From an uncultured Pelagibacteraceae bacterium (GTDB lineage Bacteria > Pseudomonadota > Alphaproteobacteria > Pelagibacterales > Pelagibacteraceae), in NCBI GenBank assembly GCA_902582345.1, contig CACHRU010000002.1, positions 145,081-209,080 of the forward strand: a stretch of DNA of 64,000 bases, written 5' to 3'. A program made the position numbers and the translations under genes. The notes beneath the pieces are model-generated. The model saw only the letters and a list, made by a program, of their open reading frames with translations. It was not told where the DNA came from and made no database searches. Shown here piece by piece: positions 1-10,479 of the stretch; position 1 is the first letter of the stretch, and each line of letters begins with the position of its first letter.

Positions 1-1578
1 AATTCCAATAAATCTTTCTAAGGAACCAAATAATGCTCTATGAAGCATCACGGGAACTTTTTTAGATCCATCATTTGATACATAAGTTGCACCCAGTCTA
101 GATGGTAGGTTAAGATCAACTTGAAGTGTTCCACACTGCCAATCACGACCAATCGCATCAGTCAAAACAAATTCTATTTTTGGACCATAAAATGCGCCTT
201 CACCTTTATTCACTGTATATTTTAATTTTGATTGTTTTATAGCAGTAAGCAAAGCAGCTTCAGATTTATCCCAAACAATATCATCTCCGACCCTTTTTTC
301 TGGTCTGTCAGAATATTTCAATATTACATCTTTGAATCCCAAATCTTTGTAAATTTCTAAAATTAAATTTGTAACTGCTAAAGACTCTTGTGTGATTTGA
401 TCTTCAGTACAAAAAATATGTGCATCATCTTGGGTAAAAGCTCTAACTCTTAAAAGTCCATGTAAAGCACCAGAAGGTTCGTATCTATGAACCTTTCCAA
501 ACTCAGAGAGTTTTAATGGTAAATCTCTATAACTTTTTAAACCTTGATTAAATACTTGAACACATCCTGGGCAATTCATAGGTTTAACCGCAAATGTTTT
601 TTCATCGGGAGTCTCTGAAGTGAACATGTGCTCTCCGAATTTGTCCCAATGACCAGATTTTTCCCATAGCGTTTTATCTAAAAGTTCAGGTGTATTAATC
701 TCTTTGTACCCTGCAAGACGCTGTTTCATACGCATGTACTCAACAAGTCTTTGGAACAATATCCATCCTTTTTCATGCCAAAATACAGATCCGGGACTTT
801 CTTCTCTGAAGTGAAATAAGTCCATTTCTTTTCCAAGTTTTCGATGGTCCCTTTTTTCAGCTTCCGCCAATTTATGTAAATAATCTTCGAGATCTTTTTT
901 TGTACTCCAGCAAGTTCCATAGATCCTTTGAAGCATTTCATTTTTTGAGTCTCCTCGCCAATATGCTCCTGAAACTTTTGTAAGTTTAAATGCTTTTCCA
1001 ATTTTTCCTGATGATGCTAAATGAGGGCCTCTACATAAATCATGCCAGCTATCACCATGGTGGTAAATTGAAAGTTCTTCACTTTCTGGTATACTCTCAA
1101 TTATTTCAGCTTTATACTTTTCTCCAATTTTCTTAAAATGAGAAATAGCTTTATCTCTTTTCCAGACCTCTCTTTTAGTTTTAACATCCCTATCTATTAT
1201 TTCAGACATTTTTTTTTCTATTTTGTTTAAATCATCACTGGTAAATGGTTCTTTTCTAGCAAAATCATAATAAAAGCCATTTTCAATTACTGGACCAATA
1301 GTAACTTGAGTACCAGGGAATAACTCTTGAACAGCCATTGCCATTATGTGAGCTGCATCATGTCGTAAAACTTCTAAACCTTCTTTATCTTTAGATGTTA
1401 TCACTCTTACTTTTGAGTCTTTGGTAATTTCGTGACTTAAGTCTTTCAGTTGGCCATCGACTTCTATTATTAAAGCACTTTTTTCAAGTGACTTGCTTAT
1501 CTTTTTAATAATATCAAAGCCGTTGATTGAATTTGTAAAAGTTATTTTTTTTCCATCTAGAAGTTGTATATTTGGCAT
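1..1578 (-). CDS. thrS: threonyl-tRNA synthetase, C-terminus cut by window edge
   Basis: This frame is open from the ATG at 1576-1578 to the left edge with no stop, which is why the ORF track lists only a shadow here. It gives 526 residues. The N-terminus is a TGS-type domain ([11 protein letters not shown]), followed by the editing-type second domain with HDAAHI and a class II catalytic core with the motif-2-like stretch [13 protein letters not shown] and the zinc-site motif MNCPGC. The enzyme charges tRNA-Thr in the cytoplasm. The remaining catalytic end and the anticodon-binding domain lie outside the window. A glycosyltransferase gene ends 4 bases upstream on the same strand, so the two are probably co-transcribed. 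The family assignment is secure. Confidence 0.95.
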   Translation of the reverse strand, partial: MPNIQLLDGKKITFTNSINGFDIIKKISKSLEKSALIIEVDGQLKDLSHEITKDSKVRVITSKDKEGLEVLRHDAAHIMAMAVQELFPGTQVTIGPVIENGFYYDFARKEPFTSDDLNKIEKKMSEIIDRDVKTKREVWKRDKAISHFKKIGEKYKAEIIESIPESEELSIYHHGDSWHDLCRGPHLASSGKIGKAFKLTKVSGAYWRGDSKNEMLQRIYGTCWSTKKDLEDYLHKLAEAEKRDHRKLGKEMDLFHFREESPGSVFWHEKGWILFQRLVEYMRMKQRLAGYKEINTPELLDKTLWEKSGHWDKFGEHMFTSETPDEKTFAVKPMNCPGCVQVFNQGLKSYRDLPLKLSEFGKVHRYEPSGALHGLLRVRAFTQDDAHIFCTEDQITQESLAVTNLILEIYKDLGFKDVILKYSDRPEKRVGDDIVWDKSEAALLTAIKQSKLKYTVNKGEGAFYGPKIEFVLTDAIGRDWQCGTLQVDLNLPSRLGATYVSNDGSKKVPVMLHRALFGSLERFIGI

Positions 1579-1582
1579 TAAG

Positions 1583-2737
1583 TTATTTTATCAATTTTTG
1601 ATATTCGACAAAAGTTCTTTGACACATTTTTTCAACATCAAATTTTTTACTTACGTTTTTTCTACCTTCGTTTCCAACTGAATTCAACGTTTCTTTATCC
1701 ATTTCTAGAATATTATTAAGAACTTTGGCTAATTCACGTGGGTCTCCAGCTTTAAATAGAAAGCCCGATTTATCATTTAAAATAGTTTCTTTTGAACCTC
1801 CAATATTACTCGCTACGATTGGTTTTTTCATAGCTTGAGCTTCAACTGAAACTCTTCCAAAAGCTTCGGGTCTTATCGAGCTTGAAACTATAATATCAGA
1901 TATTGCATATGCGACGGGCATTTCTTTACAATAATTTATAAACTTAATTTTGTTGCCTAGTTGATATCTTTCAACCAAACTGTGAATTTTTTTTGAGAAA
2001 ATATTCCTTCCTTGATCTGATCCTAAGATAATTACTTGATAATCAATTTTGTTATAATCCTCTTTTAAAATATTTATTGCCTCAATAAACATCTCTTGAC
2101 CTTTCCAAGGTGTTATTCTGCCAGGCAAAAGTATTGTAGTTTTGTTTTCTTCAACTTTCCAAAGATTCATATAATCGTTTATTTTTTTTGTTGAAACACT
2201 TTCGCGATTAAAATATTCCAAATTTATTCCTCTAAAAATTACTAGAAGTTTATTTTTTGAATTAATAAAATTTGAATAATTTTTACTTATGTGATCAAAA
2301 ATAAAATTTGAACCAGCTATAGTAAGTTTTGATTTAAGCATTACACTATTATAATATTTTTTAATATTGTTTTTGAAGCTATATGTACCATGAAATGTTG
2401 TAACAAATTTTTTTCTTGTGAAAAAGCAAGACCAATAACACGACCAAGCAGGAGCTCTACTTCTTGCATGAACAATATCGATATTTAAAAAAATAACTAT
2501 TAAAGAAATAATTATAGTATTAATTAACATCAAAAGAGGATTTTTTGTATGAACTGGTAACTTAATAACCTTTACTCTTTTTTTTTTTATATATTTTATT
2601 AGCTCACCACCACTTGTAATTATATATGAGCCACAACCTACTTCCGAAAGGTAATGAGCAAGATCATAACATCCTGTCTCTGCTCCGCCAAAACCTAGTT
2701 TTGGAATTACTTGTAAAACTTTAAATTTGGTTGTCAT
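1583..2737 (-). CDS. GT4-family glycosyltransferase
   Basis: The 384-residue product has the GT-B fold layout of glycosyltransferase family 4. The N-terminus [12 protein letters not shown] is the usual glycine-rich start, and the C-terminal half carries the donor-binding EX7E-type motif within [13 protein letters not shown] followed by [10 protein letters not shown]. Such enzymes move a sugar from a nucleotide donor to a lipid or glycan in cell-envelope synthesis at the inner membrane; the donor and acceptor cannot be read from the sequence. It lies directly upstream of thrS (4-base gap) and is divergent from the hydrolase gene at 2780, with only 42 A+T-rich bases between. I am confident of the family, not of the pathway. 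Confidence 0.85.
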   Translation of the reverse strand: MTTKFKVLQVIPKLGFGGAETGCYDLAHYLSEVGCGSYIITSGGELIKYIKKKRVKVIKLPVHTKNPLLMLINTIIISLIVIFLNIDIVHARSRAPAWSCYWSCFFTRKKFVTTFHGTYSFKNNIKKYYNSVMLKSKLTIAGSNFIFDHISKNYSNFINSKNKLLVIFRGINLEYFNRESVSTKKINDYMNLWKVEENKTTILLPGRITPWKGQEMFIEAINILKEDYNKIDYQVIILGSDQGRNIFSKKIHSLVERYQLGNKIKFINYCKEMPVAYAISDIIVSSSIRPEAFGRVSVEAQAMKKPIVASNIGGSKETILNDKSGFLFKAGDPRELAKVLNNILEMDKETLNSVGNEGRKNVSKKFDVEKMCQRTFVEYQKLIK

Positions 2738-2779
2738 AAATTAAAATATTATAATATAGATAAGTTAATTAAAAATTAT

Positions 2780-3532
2780 ATGAAAAAGTTTAAATACCTC
2801 AAAGTTTCTAAAGCAAAAAAGCTAAGATATATCGATAATTTTGGGGAAAAACTGTATATCGTTTTTCTTCCAGGATTCATGTCTGATGTTGAGGGTGTTA
2901 AACCAAATACGTTTAGAAAATATGCTATTAAAAAAAAATTTGGTTTTTTGGCTTTAGAATATACGGGACACGGGAAATCTTCAGGCAAATTTACGGATGG
3001 AAATATAAGTATATGGACACGAGATAGTAAGAAATTAATAAAAAAAATTGTAAAAAGAAAAAACTTTATTTTAATTGGTTCGAGTATGGGTTCATGGATT
3101 TCACTAAATTTGTTTCAATTTTTTAAGAAACAAATTAAAGGTTTTATTGGTATAGGGTCTGCACCTGAATTTCTAGATAAATTGATGTGGAAAAAATTTC
3201 CAAAAAAAATTAAAGATGAAATAATCAATAAGGGGTTAAGTATTATTAAAAGTGGAAATTACGAATATCCAATATCATATCAACTTATTAAAGATGGACG
3301 AAAAAACAAAATCTTATCAAAAAAAATTAGACTTAAAATTCAGGTTTCGATGTTTCATGGAAAAAAAGATGAAGTTGTACCCGTCTCTTTTTCTAGAAAA
3401 GTGCTTAACTTGTTCCCTGATGCTAAAAAGAAAATTATTATTATAAAGGATGGTGATCACAGTCTTTCTCAGATAAAAAATCTCAAAAAGATTATTGCTG
3501 AACTAAATAGATTTTCTAAAAATATTATTTAA
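2780..3532 (+). CDS. alpha/beta hydrolase
   Basis: This 250-residue protein has the alpha/beta hydrolase fold. It shows an early LPGFMSD strand-turn, the nucleophile elbow GSSMGS (serine nucleophile), a late Asp region in HGKKDEVVP and a catalytic His in DGDHSLS. It has no signal peptide, so it is expected to be cytoplasmic. Overall layout resembles short serine hydrolases of the ABHD10/thioesterase type common in alphaproteobacteria, but the substrate is unknown. Its end overlaps the end of the convergent epimerase gene by 30 bases. The start follows a very A+T-rich divergent promoter region and no strong ribosome binding site is visible. Confidence 0.8.
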   Translation: MKKFKYLKVSKAKKLRYIDNFGEKLYIVFLPGFMSDVEGVKPNTFRKYAIKKKFGFLALEYTGHGKSSGKFTDGNISIWTRDSKKLIKKIVKRKNFILIGSSMGSWISLNLFQFFKKQIKGFIGIGSAPEFLDKLMWKKFPKKIKDEIINKGLSIIKSGNYEYPISYQLIKDGRKNKILSKKIRLKIQVSMFHGKKDEVVPVSFSRKVLNLFPDAKKKIIIIKDGDHSLSQIKNLKKIIAELNRFSKNII

Positions 3533-4375
3533 ACCCTCTTTATAAGTGGGATACTTAAGTTTGATTTTTAACTTCGATTTCATCCTTTTATTACTCACTT
3601 TTTTTGAGTCTTTATAAAATTCTTTTATCATTTTATTTTTAAAACTTAATATTGAAACTTTATTTAGTTTTTTTATTTTTAAAAGTTTCGCCGCATAATA
3701 TGCAACCTCAGTATTGGTCGAAGGTTTATCATCAGAAGCATTAAGTATAAGTGATTTTTCTTTGCTCAGAAATAGCTTATTAATAATTCTTGCCAAATCT
3801 TCAATCCTTATCCTTGAAAAATATTTTTTCTCTTTTACTAAAATATTTGATCTTTTAATTTTTTTTAAAACATTACTTTCTTTTGAGTAAATACCTGCAA
3901 CTCTTAGAATATTTACATCCTTTTTTGTTTTGTCTTTAAAGTTAAGCCATAATTTTTCAATTTTTTTACGTCGACTTCCAAAAAAAGTTTTTCCCTTAAG
4001 TTTTGAGCTTTCGTTTACCCACTTTCCATTATGATTGCCGTATACACTTGTAGCGGAAAGATAAATAATTTTTTTTATTTTTGAATCTTTTAAAGTTTGA
4101 GCAAAATTTTTTAAAACTACATCTTGAGTTTTTTGGGGTGGGATTGATATTAAAACAAAATTAGAATTAAGTAAATTTTTTTTGATTTCCTTATCAAACA
4201 AATTATCTTTAAATTTAAAAGAAACAAATCTTTTTTTTTTAAAGTAATAAGCCTTAGTTTTTTTAGTGTTGGTAGATAAGAAGGTAAAATTTCTTTTTTG
4301 TCTTAAAAGTTCGCTTACAAAATATTTTGCGGTTTGACCAAATCCAAAAAAGAAAAATTTTTCTTTTATTTTCAT
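3503..4375 (-). CDS. NAD(P)-dependent epimerase/dehydratase-like (extended SDR) protein
   Basis: The 290-residue product begins with a Rossmann-type dinucleotide-binding motif (FFFGFGQTAKYF) and has a YLSATSVYG segment, where SDR enzymes place the active-site Ser/Thr and Tyr. Its layout resembles the YeeZ-like branch of NAD-dependent epimerases, whose substrates are mostly undefined. The ATG overlaps the gltB stop by one base (TAATG), so it is probably translated by coupling as the last gene of a gltD-gltB-SDR operon. The 3' end overlaps the convergent hydrolase gene by 30 bases. A link to glutamate metabolism is only positional. Confidence 0.7.
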   Translation of the reverse strand: MKIKEKFFFFGFGQTAKYFVSELLRQKRNFTFLSTNTKKTKAYYFKKKRFVSFKFKDNLFDKEIKKNLLNSNFVLISIPPQKTQDVVLKNFAQTLKDSKIKKIIYLSATSVYGNHNGKWVNESSKLKGKTFFGSRRKKIEKLWLNFKDKTKKDVNILRVAGIYSKESNVLKKIKRSNILVKEKKYFSRIRIEDLARIINKLFLSKEKSLILNASDDKPSTNTEVAYYAAKLLKIKKLNKVSILSFKNKMIKEFYKDSKKVSNKRMKSKLKIKLKYPTYKEGLNNIFRKSI

Positions 4376-7300
4376 TAGGCAGACTTAATAGTTTTAGCTT
4401 TCATAGTAATTGGGTTTTCTAATTTATCTAACATTTCTATTGGACAAACTTGTTTAAAATTAGATAGCTCCCTTTCAAAGTTTTGAAATATCTTTTTCGC
4501 TTTTTCCGAACCGGTATTCTTAATAAATTCTTCTATCATACCTTTAAGTTTATCTTGCCAGAATTTAGTTTCAACCTCTTGCCATATTAAAGAAGCTGGA
4601 TTGACAAAATTCTCAAACTTATCCTCAGGATCATAAATGAAAGCGATACCACCAGTCATGCCCGCACCAAAATTATCTCCTACATTTCCTAAAATAACTA
4701 CATTTCCTCCTGTCATATATTCACAACCGTTTGAACCGCATCCTTCTGTAACTGCATTACCGCCAGAATTTCTTACTGCAAACCTCTCACCAGCTAACCC
4801 AGAAATAAATAAGTTACCACTTGTTGCTCCATAAAAAACTGTATTACCTACTATTGCATTTTCATGGGATTTTAATTTACTTAAAGAATGCTTTTTAACT
4901 ACAATAGTACCTCCTGATAAACCTTTACCGACATAATCGTTAGCATCTCCTTCTACGATTAGTTTGATTCCTTTGGATAAAAAAGCACCTAGAGACTGGC
5001 CGGCTGAACCAGTTAAATTTATAGTTATAGTGTCTTCCTGAAGTTTATTGTTTCCAAATTTTTTAAATACATAATGAGATAATCTTGTTCCTACAGATCT
5101 ATGAGTGTTTTCAATTAAATAATTGAATGAATTTTTTTTATCTGAGTGTATTTTGGCTTTGATATCTGACCAAATTTTTTCGTCTAAAGTTTCAGGAACA
5201 TAATTAATTTTTTTATCTTTGCAGTATCGAGGATTTTCTCCTGGGTCTGCTTGTACTAAAAGAGGATTTAAATCTAAATCATCAAGATTTGAGGATCCCC
5301 TGCTAACTTGGGTCAAAAGGTCAGTTCTTCCAATTATTTCATTTAGATTTTTAAACCCTAAACTTGATAATATTTCTCTTACTTCTTGCGCTACAAAATT
5401 AAAAAAATTTACTACTTTTTCTGGAGTTCCACTAAATTTTTTTCTTAAATTTTCATCCTGTGTGCAAACGCCCACCGGACATGTATTCGAGTGACATTGA
5501 CGAACCATTATACATCCCATAGCAATTAGAGACGATGTTCCCATTCCGAATTCTTCCGCACCCATCATTGCAGCTATAACAACATCTCTGCCTGTCTTAA
5601 GACCTCCATCCGTTCTTAATGTAACTTTGTGTCTAAGGTTATTTAAAGTTAAAATTTGGTTTGCTTCAGTCAACCCCATTTCCCACGGTATTCCTGCGTA
5701 TTTTACACTTGTTTGTGGGCTGGCTCCTGTGCCTCCAGAATGTCCTGATATCAATATTACATCAGCTTTTGCCTTAGCTACTCCTGCAGCTATTGTTCCT
5801 ATTCCAGTTGAAGCAACTAATTTAACGCCTATTCTTGCTGAAGGATTAATTTGTTTGAGGTCATATATTAATTGAGCTAAATCCTCAATGGAATAAATGT
5901 CATGGTGAGGTGGTGGAGATATCAAAGTTACTCCGGGTGTTGAATGTCTTAATCTTGCAATATCTTTTGTAACTTTAAAACCCGGTAATTGTCCTCCTTC
6001 TCCTGGTTTAGCACCTTGAGCAATTTTAATTTCAATCTCATTACAATTATTTAAATAATTAATTGTCACTCCAAATCTCGCAGATGCAACTTGTTTTACT
6101 CTCGAATTAGCACTGTCACCATTTTCAAGTACTTTAAATCTTTTTGAGTCCTCTCCGCCCTCACCACTGCAAGAGGCTCCTTTAATTCTATTCATTCCTA
6201 TCGCTAAAGTTTCATGGGCTTCCTCTGATAAAGCTCCATGAGACATACTTCCACTTCCAAATCTTTTAGTAATTTCTTCTATTGGCTCCACTTCGTCTAA
6301 ATTTAGTGATTGTTTAGCTTTTTTAAATTCAAGCAAATCTCTTAAATTAATTGGGGTAAGATCATGAATCGCTTTCGAATATCTTTTATATGTTTCGTAT
6401 GAGCCTGTGGTAACTGCATTTTGAAGTATATGAATTAAATTTCCTTGTATCTGGTGTTGCTCACCTGTTTTTCTATACTTATAGATTCCACCAATTGGCA
6501 AAATAAATAAATTTTTACTGTAAGCTTTTTGATGAAGTTTTTTGATCTTTTCTTCTATTCCAATCAATCCAATACCTGATATTCTTGATACCATACCTGG
6601 AAAGTATTCGGAGACTACGGCTCTACTTAGTCCCACTGACTCAAAATTACATCCACCTCTGTAAGAGCTTAAAACCGAAATTCCCATTTTAGACATTATT
6701 TTGAGTAAACCGTTTTCTATTGCCTTTTTAAAACGTTTAGTACATTCATCAAAATTCAAATTTCCGTATAATTTTTTTTCATGTCTTTGATAAATACTGT
6801 CTATTGCTAAGTAAGGATTTATCGTAGTCGCTCCGACTCCTATTAAAACAGCAAACGAGTGGGTGTCCAGTGTTTCAGAGGTTTCCACATTTATTGAACA
6901 AAAACCTCTTAAGCCAAGTTTTACCAAATATGAATGAACTGCCCCAACAGCAAGAATTATAGGAACATTCATTTTTTTTTCATTAATTCCTTTATCAGTT
7001 AATATAATGTTGGTTACCCCTTCACGTACTGCAATTTCGGTTTCCACTTTAATCTGCTCTAATCTTTGTTTTAAAGATGATTTAAATTCAAAAGTACAAT
7101 CTATTTGTTTTATTTTTTTTGAAAATAAATTCTTAAACTTTTTAAATTGTGAATTCGTCAATATTGGACTGTCCAAAACATATATTTTTTCTTGAGTTAA
7201 ATTATCAAAATCTAATATGTTACCTAAATTTCCAAATCTTGTTTTCAAACTCATTACTTTGTTTTCCCTTAATGAGTCTATCGGAGGATTAGTAACTTGA

Positions 7301-8877
7301 CTAAAGTTCTGTCTAAAATAATGAGAAACTGGTCTAAAATGACTTGATAAAACTGCTACAGGTGTATCATCTCCCATTGAGCCGGTTGCTTCCTTCCCTT
7401 CCTCTACCATTGGATGTAAGATCATTTCTAAATCCTCCACGCTCATTCCAGAAAGGTATTGTCTTCTTCTTAAATCATCTCCTTTAAATAGGGGTAGCTC
7501 TTTTACATTTTGTAGTTTAGAGTCCAGGTCAACTATCTGATTATTAAATTTTTTATAATCTTTTGATATGAAATCTTTAATTTCTTTATCTTTAAATAAT
7601 TTTCCTTGTTTGAGTTCAACCGCTATAAGTTGTCCAGGACCTAATCTTCCTTTAGAGACTATCTTCTCTTCGGGGATTTTAATCATACCAGTTTCTGAAC
7701 CTGCAAAAAGTAGATTATCTGAGGTTATTGAATACCTTAAAGGACGAAGACCGTTTCTATCGGTTGAGGCTATTACCCACTTGGCATCGGTTGCGCAAAT
7801 GGCAGCTGGACCATCCCAGGGCTCAATTGAACTATTTAAAAAATTAAAAAGTTGTTGGTGATTTTTAGGCACAGTTTTACTTCTCTTTGACCAAGCGTCC
7901 GGTATCATCATTAATTTAATCAATGGTGCCAATTTTCCTGAGTGAGCTAATAATTCAAACACATTATCTAAAGAGGCTGAATCTGAATTTCCTGGAATTA
8001 TAACTGGCTTAAGGTCATCAATATTCTCGTATAGTTTGCTCGACATATCTTGTTCGTGTATTTTCATCCAATTCACATTTCCTTTTAAGGTATTAATTTC
8101 GCCATTATGTGCCAGTGTTCTAAATGGTTGAGCTAAATCCCAACTTGGAAATGTATTTGTTGAATATCTTTGGTGAAAAATTGCAAATCTAGAAGTAAAT
8201 TTATTATCAAGTAAGTCAGGATAAAACTCAGATAAAGCTTCAGCTAGAAACATACCTTTATACACAATTGATCTTGAGCTTATCGAACAAATATAAAATT
8301 CTTTCAGTTGAGACTCTCTTGATAATTTTTCAATTTTTTTTCTACTAATATAAAGTTGCCTTTCTAGTAAATCTGTTTCTAAATTCTCATTTTTTCTGAA
8401 TAATACTTGAGCTATTTCTGGTCTGCTTAGCTCAGCGGTAACACCAAGAACTTTAGGATTAACAGGAACTTGTCTCCAACCATAAATATAAAAACCATTA
8501 TTTAATAAAACTGTTTCAATTATTGATCTACATTTTTCCTGAGATGTGTAATCATTCCTTGGTAAAAATACCATTCCAACACAAATTCTTTTGTTTTCAT
8601 CATGCGAGTGTCCTGTTGCTAAAATTTTTTCTTTAAAAAATTCTGGTGAAATTTCTAATTTTATACCAGCCCCGTCTCCAGATTTACCATCTGCATCGAC
8701 TGCTCCTCTGTGCCAAACTGCTTTTAAAGCTTCAATACCATAGTCGACAACTTTTCTAGATTTTTCCCCGTTCGTGGAAGCGATTAAGCCAACACCACAA
8801 GCCTCGTGCTCCATTTCTTTACTATAAGAAAAATTTTTTTCTAGATGGGTTTTATTTTTTAAATATCTCGTTTTCAT
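4375..8877 (-). CDS. gltB: glutamate synthase (NADPH) large subunit
   Basis: GltB makes two glutamates from glutamine and 2-oxoglutarate together with GltD, and is the main nitrogen-assimilation step after glutamine synthetase. The track ORF starts at 9054, inside gltD, but the ATG at 8875-8877 is the better start: it overlaps the gltD stop as ATGA and gives 1500 residues, the usual length. The N-terminal amidotransferase nucleophile is Cys27 in EACGVGL after a short propeptide. The synthase half shows the 3Fe-4S Cys cluster CHSNTCPVGVC, and the C-terminal glycine-rich GXGXG-type repeat domain is present (GGNVVILGNVGDNFGAG). The gene is intact. Confidence 0.97.
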   Translation of the reverse strand: MKTRYLKNKTHLEKNFSYSKEMEHEACGVGLIASTNGEKSRKVVDYGIEALKAVWHRGAVDADGKSGDGAGIKLEISPEFFKEKILATGHSHDENKRICVGMVFLPRNDYTSQEKCRSIIETVLLNNGFYIYGWRQVPVNPKVLGVTAELSRPEIAQVLFRKNENLETDLLERQLYISRKKIEKLSRESQLKEFYICSISSRSIVYKGMFLAEALSEFYPDLLDNKFTSRFAIFHQRYSTNTFPSWDLAQPFRTLAHNGEINTLKGNVNWMKIHEQDMSSKLYENIDDLKPVIIPGNSDSASLDNVFELLAHSGKLAPLIKLMMIPDAWSKRSKTVPKNHQQLFNFLNSSIEPWDGPAAICATDAKWVIASTDRNGLRPLRYSITSDNLLFAGSETGMIKIPEEKIVSKGRLGPGQLIAVELKQGKLFKDKEIKDFISKDYKKFNNQIVDLDSKLQNVKELPLFKGDDLRRRQYLSGMSVEDLEMILHPMVEEGKEATGSMGDDTPVAVLSSHFRPVSHYFRQNFSQVTNPPIDSLRENKVMSLKTRFGNLGNILDFDNLTQEKIYVLDSPILTNSQFKKFKNLFSKKIKQIDCTFEFKSSLKQRLEQIKVETEIAVREGVTNIILTDKGINEKKMNVPIILAVGAVHSYLVKLGLRGFCSINVETSETLDTHSFAVLIGVGATTINPYLAIDSIYQRHEKKLYGNLNFDECTKRFKKAIENGLLKIMSKMGISVLSSYRGGCNFESVGLSRAVVSEYFPGMVSRISGIGLIGIEEKIKKLHQKAYSKNLFILPIGGIYKYRKTGEQHQIQGNLIHILQNAVTTGSYETYKRYSKAIHDLTPINLRDLLEFKKAKQSLNLDEVEPIEEITKRFGSGSMSHGALSEEAHETLAIGMNRIKGASCSGEGGEDSKRFKVLENGDSANSRVKQVASARFGVTINYLNNCNEIEIKIAQGAKPGEGGQLPGFKVTKDIARLRHSTPGVTLISPPPHHDIYSIEDLAQLIYDLKQINPSARIGVKLVASTGIGTIAAGVAKAKADVILISGHSGGTGASPQTSVKYAGIPWEMGLTEANQILTLNNLRHKVTLRTDGGLKTGRDVVIAAMMGAEEFGMGTSSLIAMGCIMVRQCHSNTCPVGVCTQDENLRKKFSGTPEKVVNFFNFVAQEVREILSSLGFKNLNEIIGRTDLLTQVSRGSSNLDDLDLNPLLVQADPGENPRYCKDKKINYVPETLDEKIWSDIKAKIHSDKKNSFNYLIENTHRSVGTRLSHYVFKKFGNNKLQEDTITINLTGSAGQSLGAFLSKGIKLIVEGDANDYVGKGLSGGTIVVKKHSLSKLKSHENAIVGNTVFYGATSGNLFISGLAGERFAVRNSGGNAVTEGCGSNGCEYMTGGNVVILGNVGDNFGAGMTGGIAFIYDPEDKFENFVNPASLIWQEVETKFWQDKLKGMIEEFIKNTGSEKAKKIFQNFERELSNFKQVCPIEMLDKLENPITMKAKTIKSA

Positions 8878-10310
8878 GCTGCTTTGATCTTTTTTGCTGT
8901 TGATTCTAAATATTTTTCGATTTGCACAGCTGCATCTCTTCCGTCTCTTATAGCCCAAACTACTAATGAAGCTCCCCTGACTATATCTCCTGCAGCAAAA
9001 ACTCCATCGATATTTGTTTGCATTGTTTTCAGATCTATTTTTATTGTTCCCCATTTTGAAACCGCTAACTCTTCTTGATTAAAAAGTTTAGGAATATTTT
9101 CTGGATCAAAACCTAATGACTTAATTACGAGATCTGACTCTATTTGAAATTCTGATCCTTTTTGAATAACAGGTTTTTTTCTACCAGAGGCATCTGCATC
9201 ACCTAGTTTAATTTTGCTTACCTCTACCTTTTCAACTTTCGTTGAACCAATAAATTTGTTTGGGCTAGATAACCACATAAACTCCACGCCTTCTTCTATA
9301 GCATTAGAAACTTCTCTTGCAGACCCAGGCATGTTTTCTCTATCCCTTCTATAAAGGCATTTTACAGATTTGGCTTTTTGTCTTATGGCCGTTCTCACAC
9401 AATCCATAGCGGTATCACCACCACCTATAACAACAACATTTTTTCCTTCGGCGTTGAGCGTGCCTTGGTCAAAAAGTTTATGATTATCACCTAGACCTTT
9501 TTTATTTGAAGCAGTTAAAAAATCCATTGCAGGAAAAATATTTTCTAAATTAGAACCTTCTATCTCTATCTCTCTAGCTTTATAAACGCCAGTAGCAATT
9601 AAAACTGCATCATGTTTTTTTCTTAATCCTTCTAAACTTGAGTTCTTTCCAACCTCAAAATTCTGAATAAATTTAATGCCACTTTCCTTAAGAAGTTTTG
9701 TTCTTCTTTCAACTACAAATTTTTCCAACTTGAAATTTGGAATTCCATAAATTAATAAGCCTCCTGGTCTGTCATATCTGTCATAAATTGTAACTTGAAA
9801 ACCAGATTTTCTTAATTCTTCCGCACAAGCTAGACCTGCGGGTCCTGAGCCAATTATTCCAATAGATTGTTTTAATTCTTTTTTAATTGCTAACGGTTTA
9901 ACCCAGCCTTTTTCCCAAGCGGTCTCCGTAATGAATTTCTCAATAGACCCTATGGTAACTGTTCCATGTCCCGATTGCTCTATAACACAATTTCCTTCGC
10001 ACAATCTATCCTGAGGACAAATACGACCGCAAACTTCGGGCATATTATTTGTGCTTTGAGACAGCTCGTAAGCTTCTTTTAATCTACCTTCAGCCGTAAG
10101 TTTTAACCAGTCAGGAATGTTATTACTTAATGGACAGTGTATTTGACAAAAAGGCACGCCGCATTGCGAACATCTACTTGACTGTTCTTTGGCTTTGTCA
10201 TTAATGAATTCTTTATAGATTTCATTGAAATCTGTTTTACGTTTTTCAGTCTCCCTTTTTGTCGGGTTCTGCTGATCTAAATCAGTAAATTGAAGCATTT
10301 TATTTTTCAT
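8874..10310 (-). CDS. gltD: glutamate synthase small subunit (NADPH oxidoreductase)
   Basis: GltD takes electrons from NADPH through FAD and passes them to GltB. The 478-residue protein has the N-terminal iron-sulfur Cys motifs (CSQCGVPFCQIHC and CGRICPQDRLC), an FAD-binding GSGPAGLACAEE near residue 155, the NADP-binding GGGDTAMD near residue 300, and the C-terminal AAGDIVRGASLVVWAI FAD motif. It is first in a tightly coupled operon with gltB (4-base overlap). The 169-base region upstream, shared with uppP on the other strand, contains two short perfect palindromes that could be operators. Confidence 0.96.
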   Translation of the reverse strand: MKNKMLQFTDLDQQNPTKRETEKRKTDFNEIYKEFINDKAKEQSSRCSQCGVPFCQIHCPLSNNIPDWLKLTAEGRLKEAYELSQSTNNMPEVCGRICPQDRLCEGNCVIEQSGHGTVTIGSIEKFITETAWEKGWVKPLAIKKELKQSIGIIGSGPAGLACAEELRKSGFQVTIYDRYDRPGGLLIYGIPNFKLEKFVVERRTKLLKESGIKFIQNFEVGKNSSLEGLRKKHDAVLIATGVYKAREIEIEGSNLENIFPAMDFLTASNKKGLGDNHKLFDQGTLNAEGKNVVVIGGGDTAMDCVRTAIRQKAKSVKCLYRRDRENMPGSAREVSNAIEEGVEFMWLSSPNKFIGSTKVEKVEVSKIKLGDADASGRKKPVIQKGSEFQIESDLVIKSLGFDPENIPKLFNQEELAVSKWGTIKIDLKTMQTNIDGVFAAGDIVRGASLVVWAIRDGRDAAVQIEKYLESTAKKIKAA

Positions 10311-10360
10311 AAATTTCGGGAAATTTACTGTAAAAAGATCAATCTTAAAAGAAAAAATAG

Positions 10361-10375
10361 GTAAGTATCACTTAC
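10361..10375. promoter_or_regulatory. inverted repeat upstream of gltD (putative operator)
   Basis: GTAAGT-ATC-ACTTAC is a perfect 6-3-6 inverted repeat, 51 bases upstream of the gltD start in the gltD/uppP divergent region. Its size and position fit a dimeric regulator site. The regulator is unknown, and chance short palindromes are common in A+T-rich DNA. Confidence 0.3.
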
Positions 10376-10415
10376 TATTGTTTATAAAAACCCTTAATTT
10401 TAATGACTAATTTTA

Positions 10416-10430
10416 GCATACCTGCTATGC
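10416..10430. promoter_or_regulatory. second inverted repeat in the gltD/uppP divergent region
   Basis: GCATA-CCTGC-TATGC is a perfect 5-5-5 inverted repeat 50 bases before the uppP start. It is unusually G+C rich for this intergenic region. It could be an operator or simply a short hairpin; nothing in the sequence names the protein. Confidence 0.3.
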
Positions 10431-10479
10431 ATTTAGAATTGTCCATAAAAAAACAAGCTTTAATAGTAAATTTTAAACT

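Noticed and set aside
8878-9054. 59-residue N-terminal extension of the gltB track ORF
   Set aside because: It lies wholly inside gltD in another frame, while the ATG at 8877 gives the standard GltB length, the correct propeptide before Cys27 and an ATGA overlap.
10311-10479. Glycine riboswitch or other known riboswitch in long intergenic regions (also 16067-16331, 28008-28180, 32200-32389)
   Set aside because: I looked for the conserved glycine, TPP, cobalamin and SAM cores and saw none; only the region before metX matches an aptamer.
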